DNA from: Athripsodes cinereus | Lineage: Eukaryota; Arthropoda; Insecta; Trichoptera; Leptoceridae | Assembly: GCA_947579605.1 (NCBI GenBank) | Contig: OX388319.1 | Location: 16,195,447 to 16,259,446, forward strand | DNA: 64,000 nt | Direction: 5' to 3' | The notes under the pieces: generated by a model | What the model was told of the DNA's origin: nothing | Databases searched by the model: none | Seen by the model: only the letters and a program-made list of their open reading frames with translations | Translations under genes and position numbers: made by a program | In this document: in pieces, positions 11,341 to 23,084 of the stretch | How the letters are laid out: each line of letters starts with the position of its first letter | Numbering within the stretch: position 1 is the first letter of the stretch

Positions 11341-11470
11341 TCAGCGACGAGGTTTGCCACCTATTCTGAATGTCTTAATTTTTGTATACATGGAGAGGAC
11401 AACTTGCATGTTTACAACATAGGTTGGTCTGTTTGCTACCCTATTTATGAGATATGCCGTGATGGTATAG
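11341..11470 (+). repeat. Family D dispersed repeat, forward, 3' part
   Basis: A good copy running from TCAGCGACGAGGTTTGCCAC through CTGAATGTCTTAATTTTTGT, GGAGAGGACAACTTGCATG, CATAGGTTGGTCTG and GATATGCCGTGATGGTATAG. Confidence 0.8.
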
Positions 11471-11847
11471 TAATCATAGTACTTTTAAATTAAGTGTGAA
11501 GTATGTGTTGATACGATGATGTTCAAATATAGTTATACACCGTATCTATGTTGAATTATAAATTTTATTAAGTGGTAAGATGATAGACAATATAATTATT
11601 GAAGATTGAATTAGGCACCCATAGCCTTTTAGAGTAGGTCGTGGGAGAAACACAATCCCACAATTAGTTTTGATCTTCTCGAAGATGCGTAATATTATTA
11701 AACTCGTATCTAAGTGTAAGTGCTAGGTTCATGACATTTGTATGCACTGAAACTTATATACTAGTGATTTATTTTATATTTTGCAAATGTGAATAAAATC
11801 TCATTGTGATCATCATATTCAACATTTAAAAACTAGTTCCACTTTTT
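11471..11847. other. No gene seen
   Basis: AT-rich DNA. A patch at 11590-11690 (GAGTAGGTCGTGGGAGAAAC) is less AT-rich and may be a worn repeat I cannot place. Confidence 0.35.
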
Positions 11848-11960
11848 CGTATGCCATGTCAGGTCCCCCGACACGTCGGCGATTAATGCTCCCTGTCTCC
11901 CTTGAAACCAAAAGCTATGCGATGTCCAGTCTTAGATTTTTCAGAGCCATGATTTTCTTT
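11848..11960 (-). mobile_element. LINE 3' end, family T (degraded)
   Basis: It shares GCCATGTCAGGTCCCCC, then a GTCGGC core and a CCTGTC-like block, with 22913-23011 and 62990-63060. In the cleanest copy the minus strand of this core encodes the last residues of a reverse-transcriptase-like protein (VIADDGGT then stop). This copy has lost its frame. Confidence 0.5.
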
Positions 11961-11993
11961 CCTGCTTATACTTAAATTTGTCACCTAAACGGA

Positions 11994-12034
11994 TAAACAG
12001 GAGTCCTGAGACTCCTGACATATCCGAAAAATAA
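11994..12034. repeat. Small hairpin repeat (related to 27268-27306)
   Basis: AGGAGTC-CTGA-GACTCCT is a 7-bp stem within GGATAAACAGGAGTCC...CTCCTGACATATCC. A similar sequence occurs in reverse orientation at 27268-27306 (GGACATCTCAGGAGTCGTGG), so the hairpin is part of a dispersed repeat, plausibly a LINE 3' untranslated region. Confidence 0.5.
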
Positions 12035-12180
12035 AGCTATTTCAACAATTATACTTAAATTTATAGATTAATCTTAAAATAGGTGTCACATTATCTCATA
12101 ATATCATGATACGATTTTTTGTATGGTTAAAAGGTTATTTTATTGATATCTGAAATCAAAACTGCTCATAAAATGTTTTA

Positions 12181-12308
12181 TACATACATACATATATACC
12201 ATCACGCCGCTTCTCTCGCGGGGTAGGCAGAAAGGATCGAGCGACACTTTCTTCTATCCTTGCATACATCTTTCGCTTCCGTCACTGTCATACAATTCCA
12301 ATACAAAC
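12181..12308 (-). mobile_element. Family A LINE 3' end, 5'-truncated, with 11-bp duplication
   Basis: From the + strand it reads (TACA)n tail, ACCATCACGCCGCTTC, CGCGGGGTAGGCAGAAAGG and TTTCGCTTCCGTCACTGTCA, the same order as the 3' end of the 42628-43619 element. AAAATGTTTTA flanks it at 12170-12180 and 12309-12319, a convincing target-site duplication. Only the last part of the coding region remains. Confidence 0.85.
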
Positions 12309-12837
12309 AAAATGTTTTACTGCACTCATTATACTATTTAGGCTAGAAGATCATCATATTAAGTATGTTTTATGAATAGACTAAATAGTTTGATACCAAA
12401 GCGATTTGCTTCTCTATAACGAGTAAAACAACAATCTATCGAACATCACAACATTTTGATTGTTAACTTATTACGTATTTTGTTATTGTAATGTTGCTAA
12501 GCCTAGAGTTTCCGATGCGTATCAACAGTTAGCGAAGCAAAGATGTTGTGGTGATGAAATTATAATATTATCGTCATGCTGGGTTGGAATCCATATAGAC
12601 AAGAAGACACTGCCGTGTGATCTTATCTTTGGCTGACTCATTACAGTCGTTGCTATATTATCTTGAATTAGCAGCAACCATTGCAATAATAATTATATTT
12701 CAACAAAGATACTTCGCAGCATCGCCATATATAAATCTATCAAATGCAGGTATTATATTTGATGCAGTATTTAGATATTTCTAAGATAGAAGTAGATAAA
12801 ATAACTTATTCAATCATACCATTACGATATTTACCTT
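12309..12837. other. No gene seen
   Basis: AT-rich DNA with no open frame of interest and no repeat match inside this window. Confidence 0.4.
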
Positions 12838-12965
12838 GTGTGAGTATTCCAGCAAAATAATAGCGTGTTATAAACATGCAAATCGTCCTCTCCGTGCTCA
12901 TTAAAGCTAAGGCACGTCGGATAGGTGGTGTTCCTCATCGCTGAATAGTAATACATATAGTAAAG
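12838..12965 (-). repeat. Family D dispersed repeat, reverse copy
   Basis: Matches the reverse family order: TTATAAACATGCAAATCGTC, TCTCCGTGCTCATTAAAG, GGATAGGTGGTGTTCCTCAT and CGCTGAAT. The outer parts are lost or diverged. Confidence 0.65.
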
Positions 12966-14119
12966 TAGTTCATTTATAAAAGTAAGAATATTGTAAGAAA
13001 ATAATGAATCACTTTCCATATTTCATCAATTGTCTGTCTATGTCACTGTTAGGAAAATAAATAAGTAAATTAATTTCTCATCGCTACGTTTTTGACTGTA
13101 AAATCTTCGAATAAAGCTATCGTAATTTTGAGTTATTAGTATTTTTTAGAAAACATGTATTTTATTAGCACAAGGATAGAGTATGTAATTTGCTCATTGC
13201 ACATCTTTGGACTTTATTGTAATTTTATTTTTCTCAGCGAATATATCTAAAAATATCAAGAATATAAATTTATGAAATTCTGTGTTTCGTCTTCAAGTTC
13301 TTGCAACATTTTTTTATTTCTCTCAAAAAATATGTTGCAAGCAATTAAAAGAATTGATAAAATAAAAAACTACGTATTTTGAATACGTGTTATTTTACGC
13401 AAGTGCATTAAAAGTTTAATAAAGTTTTTGCATGAGAATAAGTATGCAATTTGCACATTTTTACAATTCTCACAGGGTATAGCAATTTAATATTTTATTA
13501 ATTACCTACAATAATTAACAATTAATTCGTTAGAATGTAGGTTAGTTGTTAACATTTTATAATGTCTTTATGTTAAACGAATATGATTAACATTTCAATA
13601 AACGTTATTATTAAAACAATCGCGGTGATTTTATCTCTAATAAAATCTTTAAATTAATAATTTTATTTTTATTGCGGTATTTTTCAAACATTTTTCGCAC
13701 GACGAATGATTAAATTGTTGTCTCTTTTGCAACCACATGTCGTTTTCTATGGTATTTACACTTTTTGCTGTGAAAATTCAAACGCATAGTATTATGTACA
13801 ATTTGTAAATCATAGTATTTTCACAACATTTAGGTACTATGTTTTCTACCTATTATGAAACCTTAAGCCCCTAGGATATTCTACGAATCAATTAAATTTG
13901 TGTGTATTTGATTTGTCTACTCAACATGTAGCGACTCTCTCTCTCACTTTAATTTACATGACAGTCTTTCACTGAATTGTGATACTGATTTATGAATTAT
14001 ATTTGTATAATATATAATCATAATTTCAATACATTATACCGTTGACACGTACTTTTGTGCTCTGTTAAATAAAAATAGATTTTATAGTTATCTGAAGAAT
14101 AATTCCATGTGTTTTAGTA
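12966..14119. other. AT-rich stretch, no gene seen
   Basis: No supported gene. There is only short simple sequence such as CTCTCTCTCTC at 13930-13950. It ends at the approximate 5' edge of the LINE. Confidence 0.4.
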
Positions 14120-14804
14120 TCAATCGGTGGAGAATTTTGTGCTCTTTTCGGTGGAGGTGATTGTTTCTCTCTACCTACCACCCAGTGAAAACTATAGTGA
14201 TTTTTCTGTGAAAAGTGGAAAAGTGAGTGAAGGGTGGAAACGCTGCCTCTACCAACGGTCCGAGAGAAAAAATTATACATACATCTGTAGAGGACCTTGG
14301 TCCAGTGAGAAAAGCTCGCGGTGACACCCTCGTAACTGGAACGGTTTTCGTGAAAAATCAAATTTTCTATCGTAAAAATTTTCAAAAATTTTCCAAATTT
14401 TCTTTTTTTTGTTTTACCATAATATTCATTAAAAATTGATAAAAAACTGTTTTTGCGATTCTTTGAACGGACTTATATTGGGAGAGTTATGCCTGGTTAT
14501 AAATGTAAAAAGACATTTTTATAAAGTGCCATCAAATTACATGGTATTTTTGTGTTTTGCTGTATACCATTAGAAAGAGCGTGGAATTTGCCACAAAAAC
14601 CTCGTGGTGGTAGTGCTCCACCTCTTACGGTGAGGAAACTGTGAGTAATAATAACATTTTTCTCATACATTATTTACTGCACAAAGCATTACTACCCAAC
14701 CAGTATAAACTATTGCTTTTGGGTTTCGTGATTTACATTCGTTGAAGTTCATAAACATCTCTAAATCACTTTGAACGATCAATTGAATTGTTAACTATTT
14801 TAAA

Positions 14805-15920
14805 ATGAAGTGTCAGTCATGTGGGGAGGGAGTGGTGGAAGAGGATAGAGTTATCTGCTCTGGTTGCAAAAAAGTTTACCATTTCTTTTGTCAGGGAGTG
14901 GGGGAGTCCACATTCAGGAAAATGGGCTCTAGAAGGCAGACTTGGAAATGTATTGACTGCAAGTCATTACTAAAAGTGGCAAGAACAGCTGAGACTCCCA
15001 TTTCTGGTCCCGTTGTGCCTCCCATAAGCCCCTCTGAAGCACCTATAACTGAACCTACAAACTCTGATATAATGAGACAGATCTCGGCCCTTCGAGTGGA
15101 TTACAGTAATATTCTGAAAGAATTTGTGGGACTTAAGTCATCCATAGAGCAAAATGTAAATACCGTCACTTTGCTAGATGATAGGATAAAAACAATGGAA
15201 TCAACAATCCAATCTAAGGTCCTTCAGATAGATAACATAGATAAACGTGTCTCAGAGAACAAATCTTCAGTTGAATCCTTAATAAGAAGAATGGATGTGA
15301 TGGACGCAACAGCTACGCGCATGAACACACTTGGTGACGAAATGGAGATTCTGAGCTCCAAGACTTTGCCCGTTGAAGCCCTTGAAAAAGAGATCACAGA
15401 GTTGAAGTCGACTATTGAGGACCTCAGACAAGAAAGCAATGACAGAGAGCAGTTTTTTAGGCTAAATAACATAGAGATCACTGGACTTCCCCTTATAAGG
15501 GATGAATCAGTAATGGATGCCGTTAAGAATATGGCTGAAAAGTTGAGTGTAAGTCTCGATGTTGCCGATGTTGATTTTTGTCGTCGTGTCGCTTCTTGGA
15601 GTCTACAAGGCAGTGTTCCGCCGAAAGTTGTAATAAAGTTTAAAAACAGAGAGAAGGTTGAAGATTTTATGTCAGCTATACGTAAACGACGAGGTATCAC
15701 CACAAAAGATCTTGGAATAACAGGCAAGGAGACGAGAATATATCTAAATTATCACCTCACTCCTGCCAATAAGAAACTCTTTAGTCAGACAAGAAAGATA
15801 GCGGAGGTGAAACAATATCAGTTTACCTGGATAAAAAGCTGTAGAATATACGCCAGAAAAAATTCAGAGTCTCCAGCAATACTGATTAAAAATGCATCTG
15901 ACATGAAAAAGCTGATATGA
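14805..15920 (+). CDS. LINE ORF1 protein: PHD-like finger, coiled coil, FP-like C-terminal domain
   Basis: 371 codons, uninterrupted. Residues 3-52 carry a C4HC3 zinc-binding pattern (C3, C6, C18, C21, H26, C29, C49, C52; Trp47 sits two before C49 as in PHD fingers). A Pro/Thr-rich linker spans about 60-85. Residues about 90-220 are heptad-like and charged, a likely trimer or dimer coiled coil. From about 222 (FFRLNNIEITGLP) to the end there is an RNA-binding-like region, and residues about 312-371 resemble the C-terminal domain of baculovirus FP proteins, which is common in insect LINE ORF1 proteins. In this family ORF1 products package LINE RNA and chaperone nucleic acids during target-primed reverse transcription. 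The start was chosen because the Cys pattern begins at residue 3. The minus-strand frames over it are shadows. Domain calls are by eye. Confidence 0.88.
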   Translation: MKCQSCGEGVVEEDRVICSGCKKVYHFFCQGVGESTFRKMGSRRQTWKCIDCKSLLKVARTAETPISGPVVPPISPSEAPITEPTNSDIMRQISALRVDYSNILKEFVGLKSSIEQNVNTVTLLDDRIKTMESTIQSKVLQIDNIDKRVSENKSSVESLIRRMDVMDATATRMNTLGDEMEILSSKTLPVEALEKEITELKSTIEDLRQESNDREQFFRLNNIEITGLPLIRDESVMDAVKNMAEKLSVSLDVADVDFCRRVASWSLQGSVPPKVVIKFKNREKVEDFMSAIRKRRGITTKDLGITGKETRIYLNYHLTPANKKLFSQTRKIAEVKQYQFTWIKSCRIYARKNSESPAILIKNASDMKKLI

Positions 15921-16164
15921 CTATGCAAATCGACTGGACCAAACTCTCGAAGAACCCTAGCTTCACTCATGGTTGTATTACTTCTGCTGTTTTTTTGCAC
16001 ATCTTACGTCATCTTTATGCTCTTATGTATCCTTTTAGGTTTGATTGTTTATTCAAATAAGCTCATGAATCCTCTCCATCCTTTCTCCCATAAACCTATT
16101 TCAGCTGTCATTCTGTTACTCTCAAATGACGCCAATCAGTCGTATCCTTATGTTATCACGGTTA

Positions 16165-19022
16165 ATGTACTCAGATTTTTCTCAACCAGATAGTTATTAA
16201 ATTATATTACCAAAACGTTAGGGGACTCAGAACCAAAACCCATAGTTTTCTCGAGAATGTATTGACCGATGATTACGATGTAATATGTCTAACAGAAACG
16301 TGGTTAAACGACAGTATATATAGCCATGAAATATTTGATAGAAGATACAATGTTTTCAGACGTGACCGCGATTATGAGGGGACTGGTCAGAGATTAGGCG
16401 GCGGAGTGCTAATTGCTGTCAAATCTACTATACCTGCGAAGGTCCGCTCTACTTGGGCCACTGCCGCTGAGGAGATTTGGGTGACCTGCGGTGATCGGAT
16501 TGGTGAATCAGTCAATATTTGCTGTGTTTATTTACCACGCGACACAAACTATAACGAACAAATTATTAATTTCACGGACAACGTTTCTAACTTGATTTTT
16601 AATCACTCTGAAGAAGTCTTCTTAATTTTAGGTGATTTTAATCTGCCGAACATTGCCTGGAGCCGGAAGGAGCGATCGCTTTTCTATAGTCCTGGTGAAT
16701 ATAATGATGGCACAAGTGCAATGTTTGTGGACTTCCTATCTCTGGTGGGACTCGAACAATACAATGGTGTATTGAACTCTAACGACCGAATCTTGGACCT
16801 GGTGTTGAGTACCAGCTCTGGGTGCACAGTTTCACAATGTATCAACCCCCTGACTTACGAAGACTCCCACCATAGATCTCTTTTAATTGATGTACGTATT
16901 GAAAAAGACATATACATAAAAACTATTCCTAGAACCGTTAATCTTTTCTATAAAGCCGATTACCTCTCAATAAGACAACATCTCTCACAAATCGATTGGA
17001 TTGTTAAATTTGATAACTGTGATACTGATGAAGCAGTACAACGCTTTTACGGCGTCCTCAAAGAATGTATATCTTTATATGTCCCTCGTAAAACAGTTCA
17101 AAACTCTAATAAGTTTCCGAGTTGGTTTAGTGAACCCTTGAAAAAAGTAATTAGAGAAAAACTAAAGGCTCATAAAAAATGGAAGAAATCGGGTATAGCA
17201 TCAAATTACGATACTTATTCACTGCTCAGACTGAGGCAGAAGGCTTTGCAACAGAAATGCTATAACGATTACGTCAGTCAAACAGAAAATGCCATAAAAT
17301 CCAATCCAAAAGCGCTACACGGCTTCTTGAAATCGAAAAAACCACACTCTGGCCTCCCGCACAACATGCGTTACAAAAGTGAAACTACCAGCGACACGGA
17401 GAGGATATGTGATATGTTTGGTGATTTTTTCAATTCTGCGTTTGAATCGGACACCTCAGGTATGCCTGACGTGCTCTGCTCAAACTGCCTGGATATTAAC
17501 AAAATTTACTTCGAAACGACCGACATATCACAGAAACTCAAAAGTCTCGACTTGAGTAAGGGAGCGGGACCGGATGGCATCCCACCCATATTTATTGTGA
17601 AATGTGCTGATGAACTTGCAGAGCCACTTACTATTTTATTCAACCTATCTTTTCGTGCCGGCTCCTTCCCATCCGTCTGGAAGAGATCACTAATTACTCC
17701 TATATATAAATCTGGTGACAAACACAATGTTGAGAACTACAGGCCCATATCGAAACTGTCTTTGATGAGCAAAGTGATGGAGAGAATTGTAGTTGAACAA
17801 CTTACTCCTGCAATAAAATCCTTCATCATTCCGAATCAACATGGCTTTTTCCCGGGAAGATCAGTCGAGTCTAATCTTATTCAGTTCACTGATTATATCC
17901 TAAATTCAATGGGGGGTGGGGGACAGACGGACGCTATATATACGGACTTTTCCAAGGCGTTTGATAAGATTAGCCACAATATACTGGTTCACAAATTGGA
18001 GAGATACGGTATTCATGGTGACCTACTAAGGTGGATAGCATCGTACATAGAGGGAAGATTACAGGCAGTCGCCGTGAACAACTGTGTTTCTCAATACTCA
18101 CATTGTTCCTCAGGTGTCCCACAAGGCTCTCATCTGGGGCCTATCCTTTTTATCTTGTACATAAACGCATTGTTTTCAGACTTCCAGCTACCTGGTTTAC
18201 GCAGACGATATTAAAATCTATAGAAGCATTTCTAGTGCTAGGGACTGCGAAGAGTTGCAACTAGACTTAGATAGACTCTCTAGCTACTGCCTAAAAAATC
18301 AACTTTACCTCAATGTCTCAAAATGTAACTGTATCACCTTTACAAGATCAAAGAAGCCAATTGCTAAGAGATACGTTCTGAATAGCGCGCAGTTGGCAAG
18401 AGTAAACGAAGTTAAAGACCTAGGTGTATTACTTGACAGCAAAATGACGTATAAAAATCACATAGACCGAATAGTAGATGGGGCATTCAAACAGTTGGGT
18501 TTTATATTGAGGGTATCTAAGCCATTCAAGTCTATCAATACCTTGAAAGCGTTGTATTTCTGTTACGTGCGGAGTAGTTTGGAATTTGCATCAGTTGTAT
18601 GGAACCCACAATATATAACATACATAGATCGGATAGAAAGAGTTCAAAACAAATTTTTAAAACATATTAATTTCAGATGTAGGTTATCTTTCGACGACTA
18701 TAAACTTTCTGCCCGTCACCATAGGGTTGCAACTTTGGAAAACAGGCGAACTGTAAGTGACATGATGTACTTATATAAACTCCTGAATGGTGTCATCGAC
18801 TCGACTGAACTTATCCATAAAATACACTTTAACTGCCCCCCAAGACGAACGAGAACTGGTTCTACATTTAGACTTCCACAGTGTACCACAAATTACTGCC
18901 AAAACTCGTATATACAACGAGCTTGTGGTAGTTACGACTCATTTTTTGGCGCGGTGGATATCCACCAACATACTAAGACCAAATTTAAGTCTCAAATATC
19001 TGAGACTTTAAACAGAGGATGA
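16165..19022 (+). pseudogene. LINE ORF2: APE endonuclease-reverse transcriptase, two frameshifts
   Basis: The likely start is ATG 16165 (MYSDFSQPDSY), but that frame stops after 11 codons. The endonuclease continues one frame over as YYQNVRGLRTK from about 16205, so an indel lies near 16195. Endonuclease motifs are ICLTETWL, LGDFN (about 16628-16642), NDRILDLVL and the SHHRSLL histidine region. Reverse-transcriptase motifs are GAGPDGIPP, NYRPIS, QHGFFPGRS, the first catalytic Asp in TDFSKAFD (about 17942-17965) and SGVPQGSHLGPILF. The frame ends at 18214. The catalytic YADD is read in the next frame at 18198-18209 and continues to the stop at 19022, so a second net 1-base shift lies between about 18165 and 18195. 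All key catalytic residues are present but split over three frames, so the product is inactive as written. Related intact copies elsewhere in the genome are expected. Confidence 0.9.
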
Positions 19023-19325
19023 CTCTGCTGTAATGGTTTTCCTTTCCTTCCCTTTTCCTTCTTCATGAGCGCTCCATTGTAGGTTTAATTTTTCTCTACA
19101 AATATAAGATACTTAGTCTTGTTAAGAATCATACATACTAACTTTAAATAAAAGCACTTTTCCATTTTTAGAATTAAGATTATATGTCAACTAAAAACTT
19201 GTAATATTACTGCAAACTGTTTTGGTTTACTTATTATGTAACTTATATCTTGTAATGTATTCTGTTTAACTGTTTGTTTGCTTAAAATAAAATAAAATAA
19301 AAAATAAAAAATAATAAATAAATAT

Positions 19326-20370
19326 CTTTTAGGTTATTCAAATATATTTCTAAATGATCAATACATAAAATACTACAGAATATCACAGTTTATCTTCTAT
19401 CACAGTCATCTCGTTCTAGATTTTATCGTAGATCACTTATATTGCGTTAGAAGTTGTTTATTTTTGTAATTGTTCCTTTTTTGTGGTCTTCTTAGTGAAT
19501 ACAAGCTAGCTGATGTTTCCTTTGCACCAATATGGGCGATCTTGTTGTCAGTCATCCGATTTACATACATGGTCTCTATAATCGTCTATTCTCCATCGTA
19601 CGATGTCTTTCGTGTCGCATATTTTTATAATCAATTATATTTCTTATTACGTTTCTGAGAGTTTTGTTTGGCTTTATCTTTCCTACGTATTAAACACATA
19701 TTGTGAAGCTACATAAATGAAGAGCTTTCTTCAAAATGTCAAAGAAATGTGACATCAACATCGTTACTTTGAACCTTCTTTTGGAAATTTGAATTACCAC
19801 AAACAAAATTTTGTCCATTTCAACACTCATAATATATTTACACTTTATAGTAACTTTTAGTTGTATAACACCAATATAAAACATTAGTAAGACACCTTAT
19901 TAAAATGCTATTTTCTCATCACAGCGGTACATTATGTATTTAAGCCGTTTGACTTTTCATAGTAAGCACATTTTATTGTTGTCATATTATATATAATATT
20001 ATATTCTCAGGTAGCAGCTATTATAGGAATGTTTTGTCATGGAGACACTTTTAACAAGTTTAGTATGAGATGATAGTAAAGGTAATATTATTAAACATTG
20101 TGCAATGACATCTCATAAGAAAAACACGTAGTATCCATTATCTGTTATTTAATAATGCCAAGTTGTTATTGTTAGTATCAGTTTGCTTTTTAATCTGGCA
20201 TTGCTCAAAGGTTTTTTAACTGCATTTTACACAGTTTGAAGTATTTGTAGAAGATATTATAATTTAACTGATACATCCCATACACATATGTCGATAATAG
20301 TAATAAAAATCTTTATTGCACAAAAAATCAACATAAGTAAATAAACAATTTAAACTAGACAATTATCTTG
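19326..20370. other. AT-rich stretch, no gene seen
   Basis: No gene supported. Near 20300-20360 the phrase AAAATCTTTATTGCACAAAA resembles the reversed 3' end of a retroelement, but it is too short to assign. Confidence 0.4.
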
Positions 20371-20413
20371 TTTAAAATTATATTAATCAGTAGGTGATTA
20401 ATATAATTTTAAA
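20371..20413. repeat. Perfect 19-bp-stem hairpin
   Basis: Left arm 20371-20389 and right arm 20395-20413 are exact reverse complements, separated by the 5-base loop GTAGG. The arms read TTTAAAATTATATTAATCA and its partner. AT-rich arms can arise by chance more often than GC-rich ones, but 19 of 19 paired is notable. Confidence 0.92.
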
Positions 20414-21239
20414 AGAATCATGACATAGTAAATTTTAGTCCATATCATGAATAATCATACGAGTATAATAAAATGAATATAGTTAGAAATAAAATGTCAA
20501 TTTTTCATTCAAACATGGATGCTCGTCGATGTTTGTTTTTTTCTACTTCTTTTTTCATTTTTAGAGTTCCTCTTGGGAACACAAGAGAGAAGAGACTTTT
20601 TGACAATTTTTTAAGAATTATTCGAAGTAATTTCATATTTAATCGTATAAGCAAAAACTCAAATAAACTTACGTATAAACGAACGCATTAAAATATTTAT
20701 GTGGTAATATTATAACGCTTGATACTTACATTAGTTGATAGTTCTAAGGCACGATTACGTTGTCGCGGTTATTAACATTATATTATTATTATATTAAGCA
20801 TTATACCTATACACAAATAATAACAATGATAAAACAAAGTTCTTTATGGGATTTTTTTATTATATTATTGTGTAAAAGTTGTTTTAAACTGTTTAATGAA
20901 ATTACTATCAAGTGAAAATAAAATTAGCATCGTTTACGACGCGGATAGTAAAAAAGTTCTTAGTGGATTTTAAACTAGGCGAAAATCGGAGAGATAATCG
21001 TAAAATTACAGGTTGTTAAATGTCACGTATATCATTTTGTTTGGAAATATTTATATATTTTTTTTTTTTTATATTTATTTATTTAATCAAGTTAAAAATA
21101 TAGCATTTAATTTATAACTTATAATAACCTTATGATTAACTACCATTATTATACTTATTTTCTATTTCAATTATCTTAATTAATAAATTATCAATATATT
21201 TAACTGCATTCTAATAAGACTATTAACACATTCCATTAA
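20414..21239. other. AT-rich stretch, no gene seen
   Basis: A T-run at about 21059-21070 and generally AT-rich DNA. The frame at 20473-20691 has no recognisable motif. Confidence 0.4.
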
Positions 21240-21480
21240 GACGATAAATACACTCCAGTAAGAAAGACAAATATTAGTCTGATATTTTAAATCACAGGAA
21301 AAAAAACAATCTTAATCACTCTACAATAATAAGAATACAAATACTTAATCACTCTACAATAATAAGAATACAATGAAGATAAATATATATGTCTGATATT
21401 CCAAATCACAGGAAATAAAATAAGAGAAAAAAAATCATACTTAATGTTACTCTACCATAATAAGAATACCAAATATATTC
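21240..21480 (+). repeat. Diverged tandem repeat cluster
   Basis: CTTAATCACTCTACAATAAT followed by AAGAATACAA occurs twice (about 21311 and 21342), and a third diverged version lies near 21440. GTCTGATATT..AAATCACAGGAAA occurs at about 21277 and 21391. The order suggests a duplicated block of roughly 110 bp plus a shorter internal duplication. Confidence 0.7.
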
Positions 21481-22900
21481 CAACAAGAGATAAAAAAAAA
21501 AACAATTACATATAGGTACATGTACATAGTATTAAGTCATTCTGTCAAAATTCAGAAAATAATTCAAAGTTACAATATGTAGATAACTAAAACACCTGTG
21601 CGTATGAAATGTATATCAAAATAATAATCAAAATTATTCAAGTTAAATGGTTTACTAGGGAATTTCCTATAAGTGGTATAATATCTCTTCGTGGTTTTCA
21701 GAAATATTTCAATAGTTAGTTCTAACCTAAGAGTTTTGGATCGAATGTTGTTTCTGTCAATTTGTTCCACTGTAAAAAAGATTTTATACTCCATTCTCAT
21801 TGCAATGAAAATTGATTAACAAAAAATATTTACCATAAAATGTGACAGTAAAGGCAAATGTAATTTTTTGATAAAAGGGAATAATAATTTTCTTAAAATC
21901 AAAATACTAATGGACTGGATAAAAATATATCGAGTGTCGAAAACTAGATTACACTTACTGAATGTTATCTTACTGGGTTTCAACCATTATAGACGATTTA
22001 CATTTATTCAATTCAGTAAAGTACGATTCCCAGAAGGATAAAATGGTTTTATTCGTATTTTAAACTATTTTAATCTTAAATTCAAGTTTAAACAAAAAAG
22101 TTCTAAATACCAAGTTCACTTTCGTTAGTCATATAGACCGCAACTGGCATATTAAGTTAGCAATAATTTACAAAGTGGACACATAAAACTAATTATTTCA
22201 TAATATCACATTTGACCATTTTACATTCCTTGACCCCGCTGTTAATAAAGGGACATAATGTTATCAAAATAATTAATATATTATTTTGAAATATATTTAT
22301 CTATTTAAGCACTAATGAGTATTACAAATAAATTTGTTTATTACAAAGTTAATAATAACTATAAAAGTAACAATTATAATTAAATAATAAAACATTTTTT
22401 GAATGAGCTATTAAAAGAACGTAATAATGGTAGATATCTGTGTAGGCCTTCACTGTTTTAGTGGGAAAACCTTTACGGGTCAGATTTGTATCAGCTGGTG
22501 TCAATAGTGCCCACGTATTTTATAAATAGGTATACACATACTTGCCCATTCTAAGGTTTACTTTACTGCAGATTTCATTGTCTGTTTACAATGTTTACAT
22601 GTAATAACAATAAACTTTATATTAAAAACTAGACATTTAACCCGTAACAGTCAAGAAAAGTATATACCTACTGCTTAATTTTTTTTTAATTAATACCTAC
22701 ACGTAACTTTTAACAAAATAAAGTAAACATTGTTAAGTAATAAACTATGTAACGATAAAAACTGTTCTTCGCAATACAATATGTTTTTTGGTTTATTGAT
22801 ATTGTTTTAGAGTAACTATGTATAAATTATATTTTCAGAGCTTTTATTATATTATATAAGCTTACCTTTTTGGTTTATTTATTTAATCAGCAATAAACGT
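21481..22900. other. AT-rich stretch, no gene seen
   Basis: No supported gene. The minus frame 21570-21800 lacks recognisable features. No repeat from the families described elsewhere in the window was seen here. Confidence 0.4.
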
Positions 22901-22912
22901 CTCAAGTCTTTT

Positions 22913-23011
22913 CTTCTTCTTCTCAAAGTGCCATGTCAGGTCCCCCCGTCGTCGGCTATCACCCTGGCGTAGGCCTCTCTGTCCTGTGCCAGCCGGAACA
23001 GCTCCTTCACC
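22913..23011 (-). mobile_element. LINE 3' end, family T, with 12-bp duplication
   Basis: The minus strand encodes VKELFRLAQDREAYARVIAD, then DGGT and a stop, followed by a (GAAGAAGAA) tail: the end of a reverse-transcriptase polyprotein and its 3' tail. CTCAAGTCTTTT is repeated exactly on both sides (22901-22912 and 23012-23023), a clear target-site duplication. The insert is 99 bp, so it is a very strongly 5'-truncated insertion. Related copies are at 11848-11960 and 62990-63060. Confidence 0.88.
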
Positions 23012-23084
23012 CTCAAGTCTTTTACAATGAACAATATCATTCAAATACAACATAGGTACATATAGCACGCCTCAAAAAAAAGTT

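Larger units (their letters stand above)
14120..19325 (+). mobile_element. Near full-length CR1/Jockey-type LINE
   Basis: A non-LTR retrotransposon of about 5.2 kb. The order is a G/C-richer 5' untranslated region (about 14120-14804), ORF1 (14805-15920), a 244-bp gap, ORF2 with endonuclease and reverse transcriptase (16165-19022, frameshifted) and a 3' untranslated region ending in an (AAAATA)n-type tail near 19285-19325. The (AAATA)-type tail, APE endonuclease and PHD-bearing ORF1 fit the CR1/Jockey group; the exact clade is not settled. No terminal repeats are present and I found no clear target-site duplication. The 5' border is set by the change in composition and is uncertain by tens of bases. 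The long plus-oriented frames make it the youngest and largest element here, but ORF2 defects mean it cannot move by itself. Confidence 0.9.

Noticed and set aside
15224..15727. A 167-codon minus-strand gene
   Set aside because: It is the shadow of LINE ORF1 on the opposite strand.
18031..18264. Separate small protein
   Set aside because: It is an alternative frame across the LINE reverse-transcriptase domain and carries none of its motifs.
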